Below are positions 1 through 8,112 of a DNA stretch of 64,000 bases, piece after piece. The notes under the pieces were generated by a model. The model searched no databases. It saw only the letters and a program-made list of their open reading frames with translations, and was not told where the DNA came from. A program made the translations under genes and the position numbers. The DNA is from JAAXHE01 sp964551635 (GTDB lineage Bacteria > Latescibacterota > UBA2968 > GCA-2709665): NCBI GenBank assembly GCA_964551635.1, contig CAZKDZ010000076.1, positions 24,268-88,267 of the forward strand. The letters run 5' to 3'. Every line of letters starts with the position of its first letter. Position 1 is the stretch's first letter.

Positions 1-15
1 ACGCCGTTCGGATTT

Positions 16-450
16 ATGAATACGCCAAGTGCTAAAAAGTCTGACATCGAACGCAAATGGTTTCTGGCTGATGCCGACGGTAAGGTGCTGGGTCGTTTTG
101 CGAGCGAGGTTGCACGGATCCTGATGGGCAAACACAAGCCGTTTTATACGTCCCACGTGGATACCGGCGATCATGTCATCGTGGTCAACTCCGACAAACT
201 CATGGTCAAAGGCGCAAATAAGCCCGACCAGAAGCTCTATACACGATTCAGCGGATATCCGGGTGGTCTGAAAACCAAAACCCTGAAGCGCGCGCTCGAA
301 ACGCAGCCGCAGTTCGTACTGGAGCATGCGATACGGGGAATGTTGCCGCGCACGAAACTGGGGCGCAGGATGATGAAGAAGGTCCGGATTTACGCGGGTC
401 CCGATCATCCGCACGACAGTCAGGCGCCCGAATCGATCGACCTTGCTTGA
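16..450 (+). CDS. rplM: 50S ribosomal protein L13
   Basis: Structural protein of the large ribosomal subunit that binds 23S rRNA early in assembly. The 144-residue product has the usual L13 length and blocks: an N-terminal KWFLADADGKVLGRFAS, then MGKHKP, SGYPGG and a C-terminal GMLPRTKLGRRMMKK, followed by YAGPDHPH. It is the first gene of an L13-S9 operon; rpsI follows 44 bases later. Only 15 bases of upstream sequence are in the window, so the promoter and any leader control site are out of view. Confidence 0.97.
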   Translation: MNTPSAKKSDIERKWFLADADGKVLGRFASEVARILMGKHKPFYTSHVDTGDHVIVVNSDKLMVKGANKPDQKLYTRFSGYPGGLKTKTLKRALETQPQFVLEHAIRGMLPRTKLGRRMMKKVRIYAGPDHPHDSQAPESIDLA

Positions 451-494
451 ATCCCGACGTATCAAGAATTCGTTGAACGAGAGGAGGTAGGGTC

Positions 495-887
495 TTGGCA
501 GAGATCCTTGCTTCTGCCAGAGGCCGGCGCAAGTCGGCCACGGCAAACGTGAAGCTGTTTCCCGGATCCGGGGAAATCGTCATCAACGGCAGGCCCATAC
601 TGGATTATCTGAAGCGCGAGACGCTTGTGATGATCGTGGAACAGCCGCTGACGGTTACGGAAACGACCGGGCAATACAACATCGTCGCCAGCACCAAGGG
701 TGGTGGTCTCAGCGGACAGGCCGGGGCCGTTCGGCTGGGTATCGCCCGGGGCCTGCTTGCCCTGAACGATGATCTCAAGACACCGCTGCGCGAGGCCGGG
801 CTGTTAACCCGCGACGCGCGAGAGGTGGAGCGAAAGAAGCCCGGCCGACCGGGCGCACGAAAACGGTTCCAGTTTTCCAAACGCTAG
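495..887 (+). CDS. rpsI: 30S ribosomal protein S9
   Basis: Small-subunit ribosomal protein whose basic C-terminal tail reaches the P-site tRNA. The 130 residues show the S9 signature: RGRRKSATANVKLFPGSG near the N-terminus, GGGLSGQAGAVRLGIARGL in the middle and the terminal KKPGRPGARKRFQFSKR. The start is a TTG at 495, chosen because a strong GAGGAGG lies 7 bases upstream and the protein begins there in register with the family. Partner of rplM in the conserved L13-S9 operon. Confidence 0.96.
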   Translation: MAEILASARGRRKSATANVKLFPGSGEIVINGRPILDYLKRETLVMIVEQPLTVTETTGQYNIVASTKGGGLSGQAGAVRLGIARGLLALNDDLKTPLREAGLLTRDAREVERKKPGRPGARKRFQFSKR

Positions 888-907
888 TCGACTGTTGTTT
901 TGCTATT

Positions 908-934
908 GGCGTGTTGAGTACGTGTCGACACGCC
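908..934 (+). other. Hairpin between rpsI and rpsB
   Basis: A 7-bp perfect stem (ggcgtgt / acacgcc) with a 13-base loop lies 20 bases after the rpsI stop. No T-run follows, so it is a poor intrinsic terminator. It could be a processing site or part of the rpsB leader. It does not match a leader family I can name. Confidence 0.25.
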
Positions 935-1033
935 CATTTCACATGTGTCCCGACTTCAGGCCCGGTGCCGGTTTCCGGCTGGTCTGCGGAATGACGGTCA
1001 CAGAGGATGAACCGATAGTATCAGGAGGATCGT

Positions 1034-1798
1034 ATGGCTGTGGTTGAAATGAAAGCCCTGCTGGAGGCGGGCGTCCACTTCGGGCACCAGACCCGCCGTT
1101 GGAACCCGAAGATGAGAAAGTTCATCTTCATCGAACGCAACGGCATCTACATCATCGATCTTCAGAAGACGCTGAGGCAGATCGAGGAAGCCTACCGTGT
1201 TATCAGCGAAGCCGTGGAACAGGGCGAATCGATACTTTTCGTGGGGACCAAGAAGCAGGCGAAAGACGTCATTCTGCGTGAAGCGAAGCGCTGCGAGATG
1301 TTCCACGTAACCGAACGTTGGCTTGGGGGCATGCTGACGAATTACCAGACCATTCGTCAGAGCATCCGGCGCCTCGAATCACTCGATAAGATGGGCGCGG
1401 ACGGAACCTACGAAAAGTTGACGAAGAAAGAGGTATTGCGGCTGGAGCGCGAGCGTGAGAAGCTGGAGCGGTCCCTGAGCGGTATCCGGGATATGGGCCG
1501 CCTTCCCGGACTGGTATTCGTGGTGGACATAAAGAAGGAAAAGATCGCCGTCCACGAAGCCAGACGACTCAATATACCGGTCGTGGCCATCGTCGACACC
1601 AACTGCAATCCGGACGACGTCGACTATCCCATTCCTGGTAACGACGACGCCATCCGGTCCATCGGGCTCATCACACGCCTGGTCGCCGACGCGGTACTGG
1701 AGGGGCAGAGGATCCAGAGAGAAGGTCCCGATCGTTCAGACGACGAACCCCAGATGCTTGGACCCGAGATTACCGAAATCACCGAAGTCAACGAATAA
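1034..1798 (+). CDS. rpsB: 30S ribosomal protein S2
   Basis: Small-subunit protein that joins late in 30S assembly and is needed for S1 binding. The 254 residues carry the family blocks LLEAGVHFGHQTRRWNPKM, FIERNGIYIIDLQKT, ILFVGTKKQAKD, RWLGGMLTN and, in the second half, VVAIVDTNCNPD and IPGNDDAIRSI. The acidic C-terminal tail is typical. AGGAGG lies just upstream of the ATG. It heads the rpsB-tsf-frr cluster; tsf begins 34 bases after its stop. Confidence 0.97.
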   Translation: MAVVEMKALLEAGVHFGHQTRRWNPKMRKFIFIERNGIYIIDLQKTLRQIEEAYRVISEAVEQGESILFVGTKKQAKDVILREAKRCEMFHVTERWLGGMLTNYQTIRQSIRRLESLDKMGADGTYEKLTKKEVLRLEREREKLERSLSGIRDMGRLPGLVFVVDIKKEKIAVHEARRLNIPVVAIVDTNCNPDDVDYPIPGNDDAIRSIGLITRLVADAVLEGQRIQREGPDRSDDEPQMLGPEITEITEVNE

Positions 1799-1832
1799 CG
1801 TCCGGAAGGCGCTACGCCAGCTTGGAGAACAA

Positions 1833-2432
1833 ATGGCTATTTCTGCGAAGATGGTTCAGGAACTGCGGGCCAAGACCAACGTGGGGATGATGGATTGCAA
1901 GAAGGCCCTCGTCGAGAGCGACGGGGATATGGAAAAAGCCGTTGAACTGCTGCGGACGCGTGGCGTTGCCAAGGCGGAAGATCGTGCAAACAGGACGGCG
2001 AAGGAAGGTTTGATTACGTCTTACATTCACACCGGCAGCAAGCTCGGCGTAATGCTGGAAGTCAACAGCGAGACCGATTTCGTCGCCAGGACGGAGCAGT
2101 TCCAGACGTTCGCCCGGGACCTTGCGATGCACATCGCCGCCAGCGCGCCGGTCGCGGTTAGCCGGGATCAGCTGGATGAAGCGAACATCGAGCGGGAACG
2201 AAGGATCTTCAGGCAACAGGCGCTGGATGAGGGCAAGCCCGAGCGGGTTCTCGACCGGATCGTGGAAGGGCGTCTGGAGAAGTATTATCAGGATGTGTGC
2301 CTGATGGAACAGCCCTTCGTGAAGGATCCGGACAAGACAGTTAAAGACCTGTTGATGGATCTGATCGCGCAGTGCGGTGAAAACGTGACCGTCAGACGAT
2401 TCGAGCGGTTCGTGCTGGGAGAGGAGAGCTGA
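1833..2432 (+). CDS. tsf: Elongation factor Ts
   Basis: Guanine-nucleotide exchange factor for EF-Tu. The UBA-like N-terminal domain is clear (MVQELRAKTNVGMMDCKKAL), followed by the exchange core containing GLITSYIHTGSKLGVMLEVN and ETDFVARTEQF. At 199 residues it is the short form of the family, with one core subdomain. An in-frame start 75 bases upstream would overlap rpsB and add residues unlike EF-Ts. The ATG at 1833 has GGAG at 1824-1827 and gives the family N-terminus. It is followed directly by frr rather than pyrH. Confidence 0.95.
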   Translation: MAISAKMVQELRAKTNVGMMDCKKALVESDGDMEKAVELLRTRGVAKAEDRANRTAKEGLITSYIHTGSKLGVMLEVNSETDFVARTEQFQTFARDLAMHIAASAPVAVSRDQLDEANIERERRIFRQQALDEGKPERVLDRIVEGRLEKYYQDVCLMEQPFVKDPDKTVKDLLMDLIAQCGENVTVRRFERFVLGEES

Positions 2433-2489
2433 CGTGCCGTCGCGGTGAACCGGACCTGGAGCCCGCCTTTTCACGAAGGGACGAATCAA

Positions 2490-3047
2490 ATGGTCGACGA
2501 GATTCTTTCAGAGACCAGGCAATCGATGACAAGAGCCGTGGAAGCGTTTCAGCACGAAATGGGAACGGTTCGTACAGGGCGCGCAAACACGGCATTGCTG
2601 GATAATATTCGCGCTGAATATTACGGTACCCAGGTGCCGCTGAACCAGGTCGCGACCATTGGCATACCGGAGCCGAGGCTGATCGTACTTCAGCCGTGGG
2701 ACAAGAGCGCGATTCCGGCCATCGAAAAGGCCATTCAGACCTCGAACCTGGGCCTCACGCCGTCCAGCGACGGGACCGTTATCCGTTTGCCGATACCCCA
2801 TCTGACCGAGGAACGCCGTACGGAACTCGTGCGCGTGGTACGTCAGATGGCGGAAGACAGCAAAGTCTCTGTAAGAAACGCCCGGCGGGACGCCAACGAG
2901 ATGTTGAAAGACGGTCAGAAAGAGGGCGAGATTCCTGAAGACGACTCCAGAAAGGGTCAGGACCAGGTGCAGAAGCTGACCGACGATTTTGTGGAGGAAA
3001 TCGACAAGTTGCTGGCGCGGAAGGAAGAGGAGATCATGGAGGTCTGA
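2490..3047 (+). CDS. frr: Ribosome recycling factor
   Basis: Splits post-termination ribosomes together with EF-G. The 185-residue product is the normal length and has the typical N-terminus (ETRQSMTRAVEAFQHEMGTV), the tip RTGRANTALLDNI, the hinge block VPLNQVATIGIPEPRLIVLQ and the C-terminal helix of domain I ending near FVEEIDKLLARKEEEIMEV. ATG at 2490 was chosen over an in-frame ATG at 2445 because only the downstream start fits the family; AAGGG lies 9 bases before it. UMP kinase (pyrH), normally between tsf and frr, is absent. Confidence 0.95.
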   Translation: MVDEILSETRQSMTRAVEAFQHEMGTVRTGRANTALLDNIRAEYYGTQVPLNQVATIGIPEPRLIVLQPWDKSAIPAIEKAIQTSNLGLTPSSDGTVIRLPIPHLTEERRTELVRVVRQMAEDSKVSVRNARRDANEMLKDGQKEGEIPEDDSRKGQDQVQKLTDDFVEEIDKLLARKEEEIMEV

Positions 3048-3061
3048 GTCACGTATGCCGT

Positions 3062-3107
3062 CCGCCGCCAATCGCTGCTTTCCGGTCTTCCGAGGGTGGC
3101 GGTTTTT
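3062..3107 (+). terminator. Intrinsic terminator after frr
   Basis: GC-rich arms ccgccgcc (3062-3069) and ggtggcgg (3095-3102) pair with a single mismatch and are followed by TTTTTG. It lies 15 bases after the frr stop and closes the rpsB-tsf-frr unit. Confidence 0.65.
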
Positions 3108-3180
3108 GTTTGGGTGTTGACATCGAAGCGCTTCGGGACCGGATTCGGAAGGGCTCGGAAAGGAGTACGCGGTAAACCAG

Positions 3181-4077
3181 GTGCTCATTGGCTTTTTAGG
3201 TGACTTACATGGTCGTGTGCTTCACGCACTCGCCCTGATTGTAACGTGGCAGAAACAAAGCGGCCGGCGTTTCGACATGCTGATTCAGGTAGGGGACATG
3301 GGAGCGTTTCGGGACATGTCCAGTCTGGAGCAGACCGCCAATTGTCATTTTGCCCTGGACCCGTCACAACGCGACTTCGTTCGTCTGATGCAAACTGACG
3401 CCGATCTCGCAGAGGCGTTGTCGACGCTGGGTGGAACCATTGGAACGCCCGTCCATTTCATTCGCGGCAATCACGAAGATTTCGCATTATTGGAAAACCT
3501 GCCGCGGGATTCGGGTTCCGGTACAGCGGCCGTCGATCGTTTCGGGCTGTTGCGTTACGTCCCGGACGGTATGGTGATGACGTTCGGCAAACTACGATTC
3601 GCGTTTCTCGGCGGTGTCGAGGAACGCAGCGATGCAGCAGGCATAAATCGCGGTGCGTATGAAGCGCTTCTGGCTCTGGGGCCTGGAAGCATCGACGTAC
3701 TTGTAACGCATCAGGGCCCGTACGGCAGCAGCATCGGATTCAAAGGCGACATTCACGGATCTCGCATGATCACTAACCTGATCGAGGATATTCGCCCGAC
3801 GTTTAACGTGGCGGGTCACGCCCACGTCCTTTCCGGAACGAACCGGTTTGGCGAGACGACGTATCTTGGACTCGATTGCGTGATTCCGTCGCCTCTGTAT
3901 CACCCTGATGCGCGAGGGTTTCAGCCCGGCAGTCTCGGCATACTGGATACCGACCATGGTTTGTTGGAGCCGGTTACGGATGATTGGCTGGGCGAATTCG
4001 AAACGCCGTTCGATTTTCGCGATTGGTACGAAAGATATGAAATGCCTGATTTGTCATGGAGACGATATTCATGTTGA
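3181..4077 (+). CDS. Calcineurin-like metallophosphoesterase
   Basis: Predicted cytoplasmic dinuclear-metal phosphoesterase of 298 residues. The ligand motifs occur in order: GDLHG (D8, H10), GDMG (38-41), GNHED (from 96), a lone His in VTHQGP (H177) and GHAH (212-215). There is no signal peptide. The start is GTG with AGGAG about 15 bases upstream, somewhat far. The last 41 bases overlap the zinc-ribbon gene at 4037, so the two are probably translated together. Substrate unknown; it could hydrolyse nucleotides, a phosphoprotein or a phosphodiester. Confidence 0.85.
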   Translation: MLIGFLGDLHGRVLHALALIVTWQKQSGRRFDMLIQVGDMGAFRDMSSLEQTANCHFALDPSQRDFVRLMQTDADLAEALSTLGGTIGTPVHFIRGNHEDFALLENLPRDSGSGTAAVDRFGLLRYVPDGMVMTFGKLRFAFLGGVEERSDAAGINRGAYEALLALGPGSIDVLVTHQGPYGSSIGFKGDIHGSRMITNLIEDIRPTFNVAGHAHVLSGTNRFGETTYLGLDCVIPSPLYHPDARGFQPGSLGILDTDHGLLEPVTDDWLGEFETPFDFRDWYERYEMPDLSWRRYSC

Positions 4078-4270
4078 GGAAGTTCGAGAAGAGATTAAAG
4101 TGGAGAAAGATATCGTACGTATTCCTGTCCAAACTCCGGTCTGCAAAACATGCGGAGAAAGATACTATGATCGTCGCACCGTGCGTTACCTGGAAGAAAT
4201 GGAGCAGAAGCTTCTATCAGGTCAGATAAATCTTCAGCAAGTAGGGAAGGTATTGGTACCAACGGTGTAA
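4037..4270 (+). CDS. YgiT/MqsA-type zinc-ribbon protein, antitoxin-like
   Basis: A 77-residue protein with two CxxC pairs (C3/C6 and C36/C39) around a short beta-rich segment, then a helical tail. This is the N-terminal zinc-finger layout of YgiT/MqsA antitoxins, but without their C-terminal HTH domain. It starts inside the 3' end of the phosphoesterase gene in another frame. YgiT-type proteins are usually paired with a small RNase or DUF4258 toxin; none is visible, and the 190 bases downstream hold no convincing gene. It may be an orphan or may have the phosphoesterase as partner. Confidence 0.7.
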   Translation: MKCLICHGDDIHVEEVREEIKVEKDIVRIPVQTPVCKTCGERYYDRRTVRYLEEMEQKLLSGQINLQQVGKVLVPTV

Positions 4271-4459
4271 GAGCCAGTGTTTGTGTTGTTGGCAGAAAAC
4301 TCATCATCCGTTTTTGGTACCACCACGTAGTCTGCAAGAAAAGAGACCTGGAGATGATTCAAGAGACATTACTCTGTATATGGAAATCCCAGGAAAAGAG
4401 CTTTAGTACGTGGATCAACTTGAGCGGTGGCACGATGATTCCTGATCGCCTCTTCTTGG

Positions 4460-5206
4460 GTGTCCTATGATATGTTACTGTTGACGGTGATCGCGATTGT
4501 CTTTGTGGCGGCGCTGGTCCATTCGACGCTCGGGTTCGGGACGGCCCTGGTTGCGATGCCGATGCTGGTGATGGTGTTGGATGCGAGGGTCGCGACGCCA
4601 CTGGTCGGGCTGACGATGCTGACGACAATCGCCCTGCTTCTGGTTGGGACCTGGCGGGAGCTGGACGTCAGGTCCGCGTTACATTTGCTCGCCGCATCGA
4701 TACCCGGCATACCTGTCGGTCTGCTGATCCTGAGTCACGTGCCGGAGGATGTCTTCAAGGCCGTGCTGGGAATTCTGCTCATCGCCGTCAGTCTGTACAA
4801 CCTGTCGACGTCCGGCCTGCCGAAGCTTGAACGCATCGGTTGGGCCCACGCGTTCGGCTTCGTTTCCGGCGTGCTCGGCGGCGCGTACAACGTCAATGCG
4901 GCGCCGGTGGCCGTTTACGGGATTATGCGGCGGTGGCCGCCAGAACACTTCAGAGCGACGCTGCAGGGATATTTTTTCCCCTCTACTTTGCTTATCGTCG
5001 CCAGCCACGGATTGGCCGGACTGTGGACGGGGGACGTATTCGGATTCTATCTGCCGGCCGTGCCCGCCGTCGCTCTTGCCGTTGTGCTTGGCCGCTTCAT
5101 CGGCGCGCGCATTGCACCCGATCGATTTCAGCGTGTTCTGTACATGGCCCTGATGGCGTTCGGGCTGCTGCTCCTGGTGTCGCCTTTGTTTTCGCCCGTG
5201 GATTGA
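4460..5206 (+). CDS. TSUP/TauE-SafE family membrane exporter
   Basis: Integral inner-membrane protein of about 248 residues with eight predicted helices in two halves. The first opens with the family motif HSTLGFGTALVAMPML; the second half repeats the pattern around GFVSGVLGGAYNVNAAP. The family moves sulfite, sulfonates or other organic anions; the substrate here is not deducible. The start is uncertain: GTG at 4460 or ATG at 4472, neither with a good ribosome site. The gene ends about 15 bases before a degenerate 8-bp repeat array. Confidence 0.85.
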   Translation: MSYDMLLLTVIAIVFVAALVHSTLGFGTALVAMPMLVMVLDARVATPLVGLTMLTTIALLLVGTWRELDVRSALHLLAASIPGIPVGLLILSHVPEDVFKAVLGILLIAVSLYNLSTSGLPKLERIGWAHAFGFVSGVLGGAYNVNAAPVAVYGIMRRWPPEHFRATLQGYFFPSTLLIVASHGLAGLWTGDVFGFYLPAVPAVALAVVLGRFIGARIAPDRFQRVLYMALMAFGLLLLVSPLFSPVD

Positions 5207-5221
5207 CCCATCGCGAAATCC

Positions 5222-5313
5222 GTAATCTCGCGCTTTTTTGGTCTTTTCGTAGTCTCGTAGTTTCGTCGTCTCGCGCCTTTTCGCCTTTCATAGTTTCGTA
5301 TATTCGTAGTTTC
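5222..5313 (-). repeat. Degenerate octanucleotide array (copy 1)
   Basis: An 8-bp periodic block read on the reverse strand as gaaactac/gagactac/gaatatac-type units. On the plus strand clean units gtagtttc occur at 5257 and 5306, with gtagtctc at 5249 and gtatattc at 5298; other units are eroded. It is the same family as the arrays at 43135-43286 and 63894-63981. It ends 23 bases before the GTG start of the VOC gene. Confidence 0.7.
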
Positions 5314-5336
5314 GTTTTTTTGAAAGGGAGAATTCC

Positions 5337-5699
5337 GTGAACGCTACTCAACCCATGGTCGTCCATTACGTCAATGATATGGACAGAGCGTTGCCCTTTT
5401 ACCGCGACGTCCTCGGATTGAAGTTGGAGTTCGAATCGACGGGATGGAGCACGCTGCGCTGCGGAGGATGCATCGTGGCGCTTCACATTCTCTCTCCCGG
5501 TATGAGCGAAGGTGCTGTCGCCCACGCCGGTCTGAATCTCCACGTGGACGATCTCGATGCCGCGGTGAAAGAAGTCGCGGCAGGCGGCGGTGAGGTCAAA
5601 AACGTACGTGAAGCCGGCGGAGGCATTCCGGTCCGCATAGCCGTCATCGCGGATCCGTCAGGCAATGTCTTCGAACTGCGTCAGTACGTCGGCGACTGA
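5337..5699 (+). CDS. VOC (glyoxalase/bleomycin-resistance fold) protein
   Basis: A 120-residue single-module vicinal-oxygen-chelate protein. It starts with the family pattern VHYVNDMDRALPFYRDVLGL and closes with IADPSGNVFELRQY, placing the metal-ligand Glu near the C-terminus. The family holds a divalent metal and includes lyases, isomerases, dioxygenases and drug-binding proteins; nothing here fixes the reaction. GTG start with AAGGGAG 7 bases upstream. Confidence 0.85.
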   Translation: MNATQPMVVHYVNDMDRALPFYRDVLGLKLEFESTGWSTLRCGGCIVALHILSPGMSEGAVAHAGLNLHVDDLDAAVKEVAAGGGEVKNVREAGGGIPVRIAVIADPSGNVFELRQYVGD

Positions 5700-5767
5700 A
5701 TCCAGGACCATTCCCCCCGCCCGCCCGACCACCGGGTGAGACGTAAGCCGGGAGGGTAGAGATCGCA

Positions 5768-5892
5768 TGCCGTGTAAAGTTTCTTTTTATGCCGCAGGCA
5801 AGTCGGAAGAATAGACCGGCAAGGGCTTCTTCTCCCGTCTTACGTCTTGCGTCTACCCGGTTTTCTCGCGTCTACCCGCATTCAGGCTCATC
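5768..5892 (+). repeat. Dispersed ~125-bp intergenic repeat (copy 1)
   Basis: This block aligns along its length, in the same orientation, with 47895-48022. Shared landmarks in order are TGTAAAGTTT, AGGCAAG, GAATAGA, CAAGGG-TTCTTCT, CCGTCT, TTTTCTCGC, TCTACCCGCATT and AGGCTC. It carries no open frame and sits in the 255-base gap before the membrane-protein gene at 5955. Both copies lie upstream of a plus-strand gene. Confidence 0.75.
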
Positions 5893-5954
5893 GTGGCCAA
5901 TTGAGCGGCTGTCTAAATTCGAATTAAGGTTAACCACTTGATGGAGGTCTCTCC

Positions 5955-6482
5955 GTGAAGAACTGTATTCTCGCCGTCGTACTGTCCGCCATTGTACTGT
6001 TCGTATGGGGGTTTGTCTCGTGGACGATATTGCCCTGGCACAATGCGGTTGCGAACAAATTCGCAGACGAATCGGCCGTTGCATCCGTCCTCAGGGAAAA
6101 CGCGCCTTCGGCGGGGATGTATTATCTTCCGTTTGCGCAGGAAGACCTTCAGCCCGGTGCGTTGTTCGCGCTCGCGAACGTCTTGCCCGATGGCGTTGAA
6201 TCGGGCATGGAAGGGATGATGGTCGTCGCCGTGCTCGGACAGGCGATTTCCGCGCTTCTCGTCCTTCTTCTTTTGTGCAAGACGTCGAACCTGGATTATT
6301 GGGGACGGGTCCGCTTCGTGGCGCTTGCGGGCGTGGCTATCGGATTCATAAGCCACTTTCCGTATTGGAACTGGTTCGGCTTCTCCACGTCGTACACACT
6401 CGTCATCATCCTGGATACGCTGATCGCATGGACCCTTGCCGGTCTGGTCCTGGCCAGATTCGTGGAAGGGAAATCCGCGTAG
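5955..6482 (+). CDS. Uncharacterised four-helix membrane protein
   Basis: A 175-residue protein with a hydrophobic N-terminus (about residues 5-25, containing the short tag SWTILPWHN), a soluble stretch of about 60 residues, and three further helices from about residue 85 to the end. GTG start with GGAGG 8 bases upstream. I do not recognise a named family. No tight neighbour; a methyltransferase gene begins 25 bases downstream and may share its transcript. Confidence 0.75.
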   Translation: MKNCILAVVLSAIVLFVWGFVSWTILPWHNAVANKFADESAVASVLRENAPSAGMYYLPFAQEDLQPGALFALANVLPDGVESGMEGMMVVAVLGQAISALLVLLLLCKTSNLDYWGRVRFVALAGVAIGFISHFPYWNWFGFSTSYTLVIILDTLIAWTLAGLVLARFVEGKSA

Positions 6483-6507
6483 GTCGATTTCGAGAATGAG
6501 GTGTCGA

Positions 6508-7407
6508 ATGGCTTCACAGCAGTCGGGCGTGTCATCGGACGTGAACCGGGCGAGCCGAACGGCGAACCTGGCGGCGTGCGTGCGTGCGTATCATTGCCGC
6601 TGGCACGCGTCACCGATCTTCGCCGACACCTACGCATATGACATGATATCGGGATTCTGGCGGGCGATTGCCAGGCGCCGCTTGTCAAGCTGGATAACCG
6701 TTCACACGGTGTTCCGCGCGTTCCGCCCCATACACACGGAAATCGTCCTGCGTTCCAGGTATGCCGAAGACCGCCTCATGGACGCCGCGGGTACGGGCGT
6801 TACGCAGTACGTCATTCTGGGAGCCGGGCTCGATACGTTTTCCATGCGCCAGGACGCGCGTATGGAAGGGTTGCGTATTTTCGAGCTGGATCATCCCGCG
6901 ACCCAGGAAATGAAGCGCGAAAGGGTGCTGAAGGTATATGGAAGGATCCCCGCCAATCTCGTGTTCGTTCCCATCGACTTTGAAACCGATCACCTCGACG
7001 AGGCGCTTGCAAGGGCCGGATTCGATCCACTAACGCCGTCTTTCTTTTCCTGGCTGGGCACAACCTATTATCTCTCAAAGGACGCCATACGTGAGACGCT
7101 GGGGCGTGTCGCCGGCGTTGTTGCCCCCGGCAGCCGCATGGTTCTCGACTACAAGCTCGACAGGGACCTCGTTCCTGCGGAGAGCCTCCCGTTCGCCGAC
7201 AAGCTGGACCGCTTCGTGGCGCGGCGCGGAGAGCCTATGCTGTCCACGTTCACGCCGGAGGAGTTGAAGGACGTGATGTCCGGATTCGGCTTTTCGGAAC
7301 TGGAGAACCTCCCGGCCCGCGAGCAGAAACGCCGTTACCTGAACGAAGGATCCGGCCTGGCGGATCCCGCGCCGAATTTCTCATTTGCCCTATATGGCGC
7401 GACTTAA
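6508..7407 (+). CDS. SAM-dependent methyltransferase, leucine-carboxyl-MT-like (TIGR00027 type)
   Basis: About 299 residues with the order typical of the LCM-like class I methyltransferases: an N-terminal SRTANLAACVRAYH with SPIFADTYA, the SAM-binding YVILGAGLDTFSMR, an acidic strand end IFELDHPATQEMK, and VFVPIDFETD. These enzymes methylate carboxylates or small metabolites; the substrate here is unknown. An in-frame ATG at 6496 is an alternative start; 6508 has GAGG 8 bases upstream. Confidence 0.85.
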   Translation: MASQQSGVSSDVNRASRTANLAACVRAYHCRWHASPIFADTYAYDMISGFWRAIARRRLSSWITVHTVFRAFRPIHTEIVLRSRYAEDRLMDAAGTGVTQYVILGAGLDTFSMRQDARMEGLRIFELDHPATQEMKRERVLKVYGRIPANLVFVPIDFETDHLDEALARAGFDPLTPSFFSWLGTTYYLSKDAIRETLGRVAGVVAPGSRMVLDYKLDRDLVPAESLPFADKLDRFVARRGEPMLSTFTPEELKDVMSGFGFSELENLPAREQKRRYLNEGSGLADPAPNFSFALYGAT

Positions 7408-7435
7408 TCTGACATCCGGGCGACCCTGACATACC

Positions 7436-7942
7436 GTGTCGTCACCGGGACGAATTGTGGACCCGATTCAAAGAGACCGGCAATTGACAGATCCAAAGCG
7501 ACGAATCGGCAAAGTCAGCTTACGGCAAGGTCTCATGTTGATCTTTATCCTTGGAAGCGCCGGGCTGGGCGCTGAGCTGCTGCTGCTGGAGCATTTCAAG
7601 GAGTGGCGGCAACAGGTGCCCCTGGCGCTTCTGGTATTGGGTCTCCTTCTGCTGGCGGTCCATCTGGTCTATAAGGGTCCTGTTGTCCTGCGGTTGTTCC
7701 GGCTGACGATGCTGGCGTTCGTACTCGGCGGGATCGTGGGTGTCTGGATTCACTTCGACGCGAACCTGGATTTTGAATTGGAGATGTATTCGAAGCTGAG
7801 CGGCTGGGATCTGATATCCAGATCGGCGCACGGCGCCCTCCCGGTCCTGGCGCCCGGCGCGCTCATCCAGCTTGGTTTGATCGGCTTTCTGTACGCGTAC
7901 CGGCATCCGGGTCCAGGCGCCGGACAACATGAATCGGATTAG
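7436..7942 (+). CDS. Uncharacterised membrane protein
   Basis: A 168-residue product with a basic soluble N-terminus of about 30 residues and four predicted membrane segments (about 32-50, 60-76, 85-103 and 133-152). GTG start without a clear ribosome site; the frame is supported by the strong hydrophobic periodicity. It is followed by a strong bidirectional terminator. No family recognised. Confidence 0.65.
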   Translation: MSSPGRIVDPIQRDRQLTDPKRRIGKVSLRQGLMLIFILGSAGLGAELLLLEHFKEWRQQVPLALLVLGLLLLAVHLVYKGPVVLRLFRLTMLAFVLGGIVGVWIHFDANLDFELEMYSKLSGWDLISRSAHGALPVLAPGALIQLGLIGFLYAYRHPGPGAGQHESD

Positions 7943-8028
7943 GGCATTCCGGGCACATTCGTCAACCCAACTTCCCGCTCGGGTCCGAGGAAAACCGATT
8001 TCCGGACCGAAAACTGAGTGAAAGCAAA

Positions 8029-8065
8029 GAGCGGCGCGTCTCCGGGCAGACGCGCCGCTCCTTTT
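8029..8065. terminator. Bidirectional intrinsic terminator
   Basis: A perfect 13-bp stem, gagcggcgcgtct (8029-8041) with agacgcgccgctc (8048-8060), 6-base loop, then CTTTTC on the plus strand and an A-rich run on the other side. It separates the plus-strand membrane-protein gene from the convergent guanine deaminase gene. Confidence 0.85.
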
Positions 8066-8112
8066 CATGTACATCTCGCGGCTTTCGAGAATTGGATTCC
8101 CCTCAGGACATT

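Noticed and set aside
4271..4459. Toxin partner for the zinc-ribbon gene
   Set aside because: All frames are short; a 38-codon frame from 4354 has no similarity to RelE, HigB, BrnT or DUF4258 toxins.
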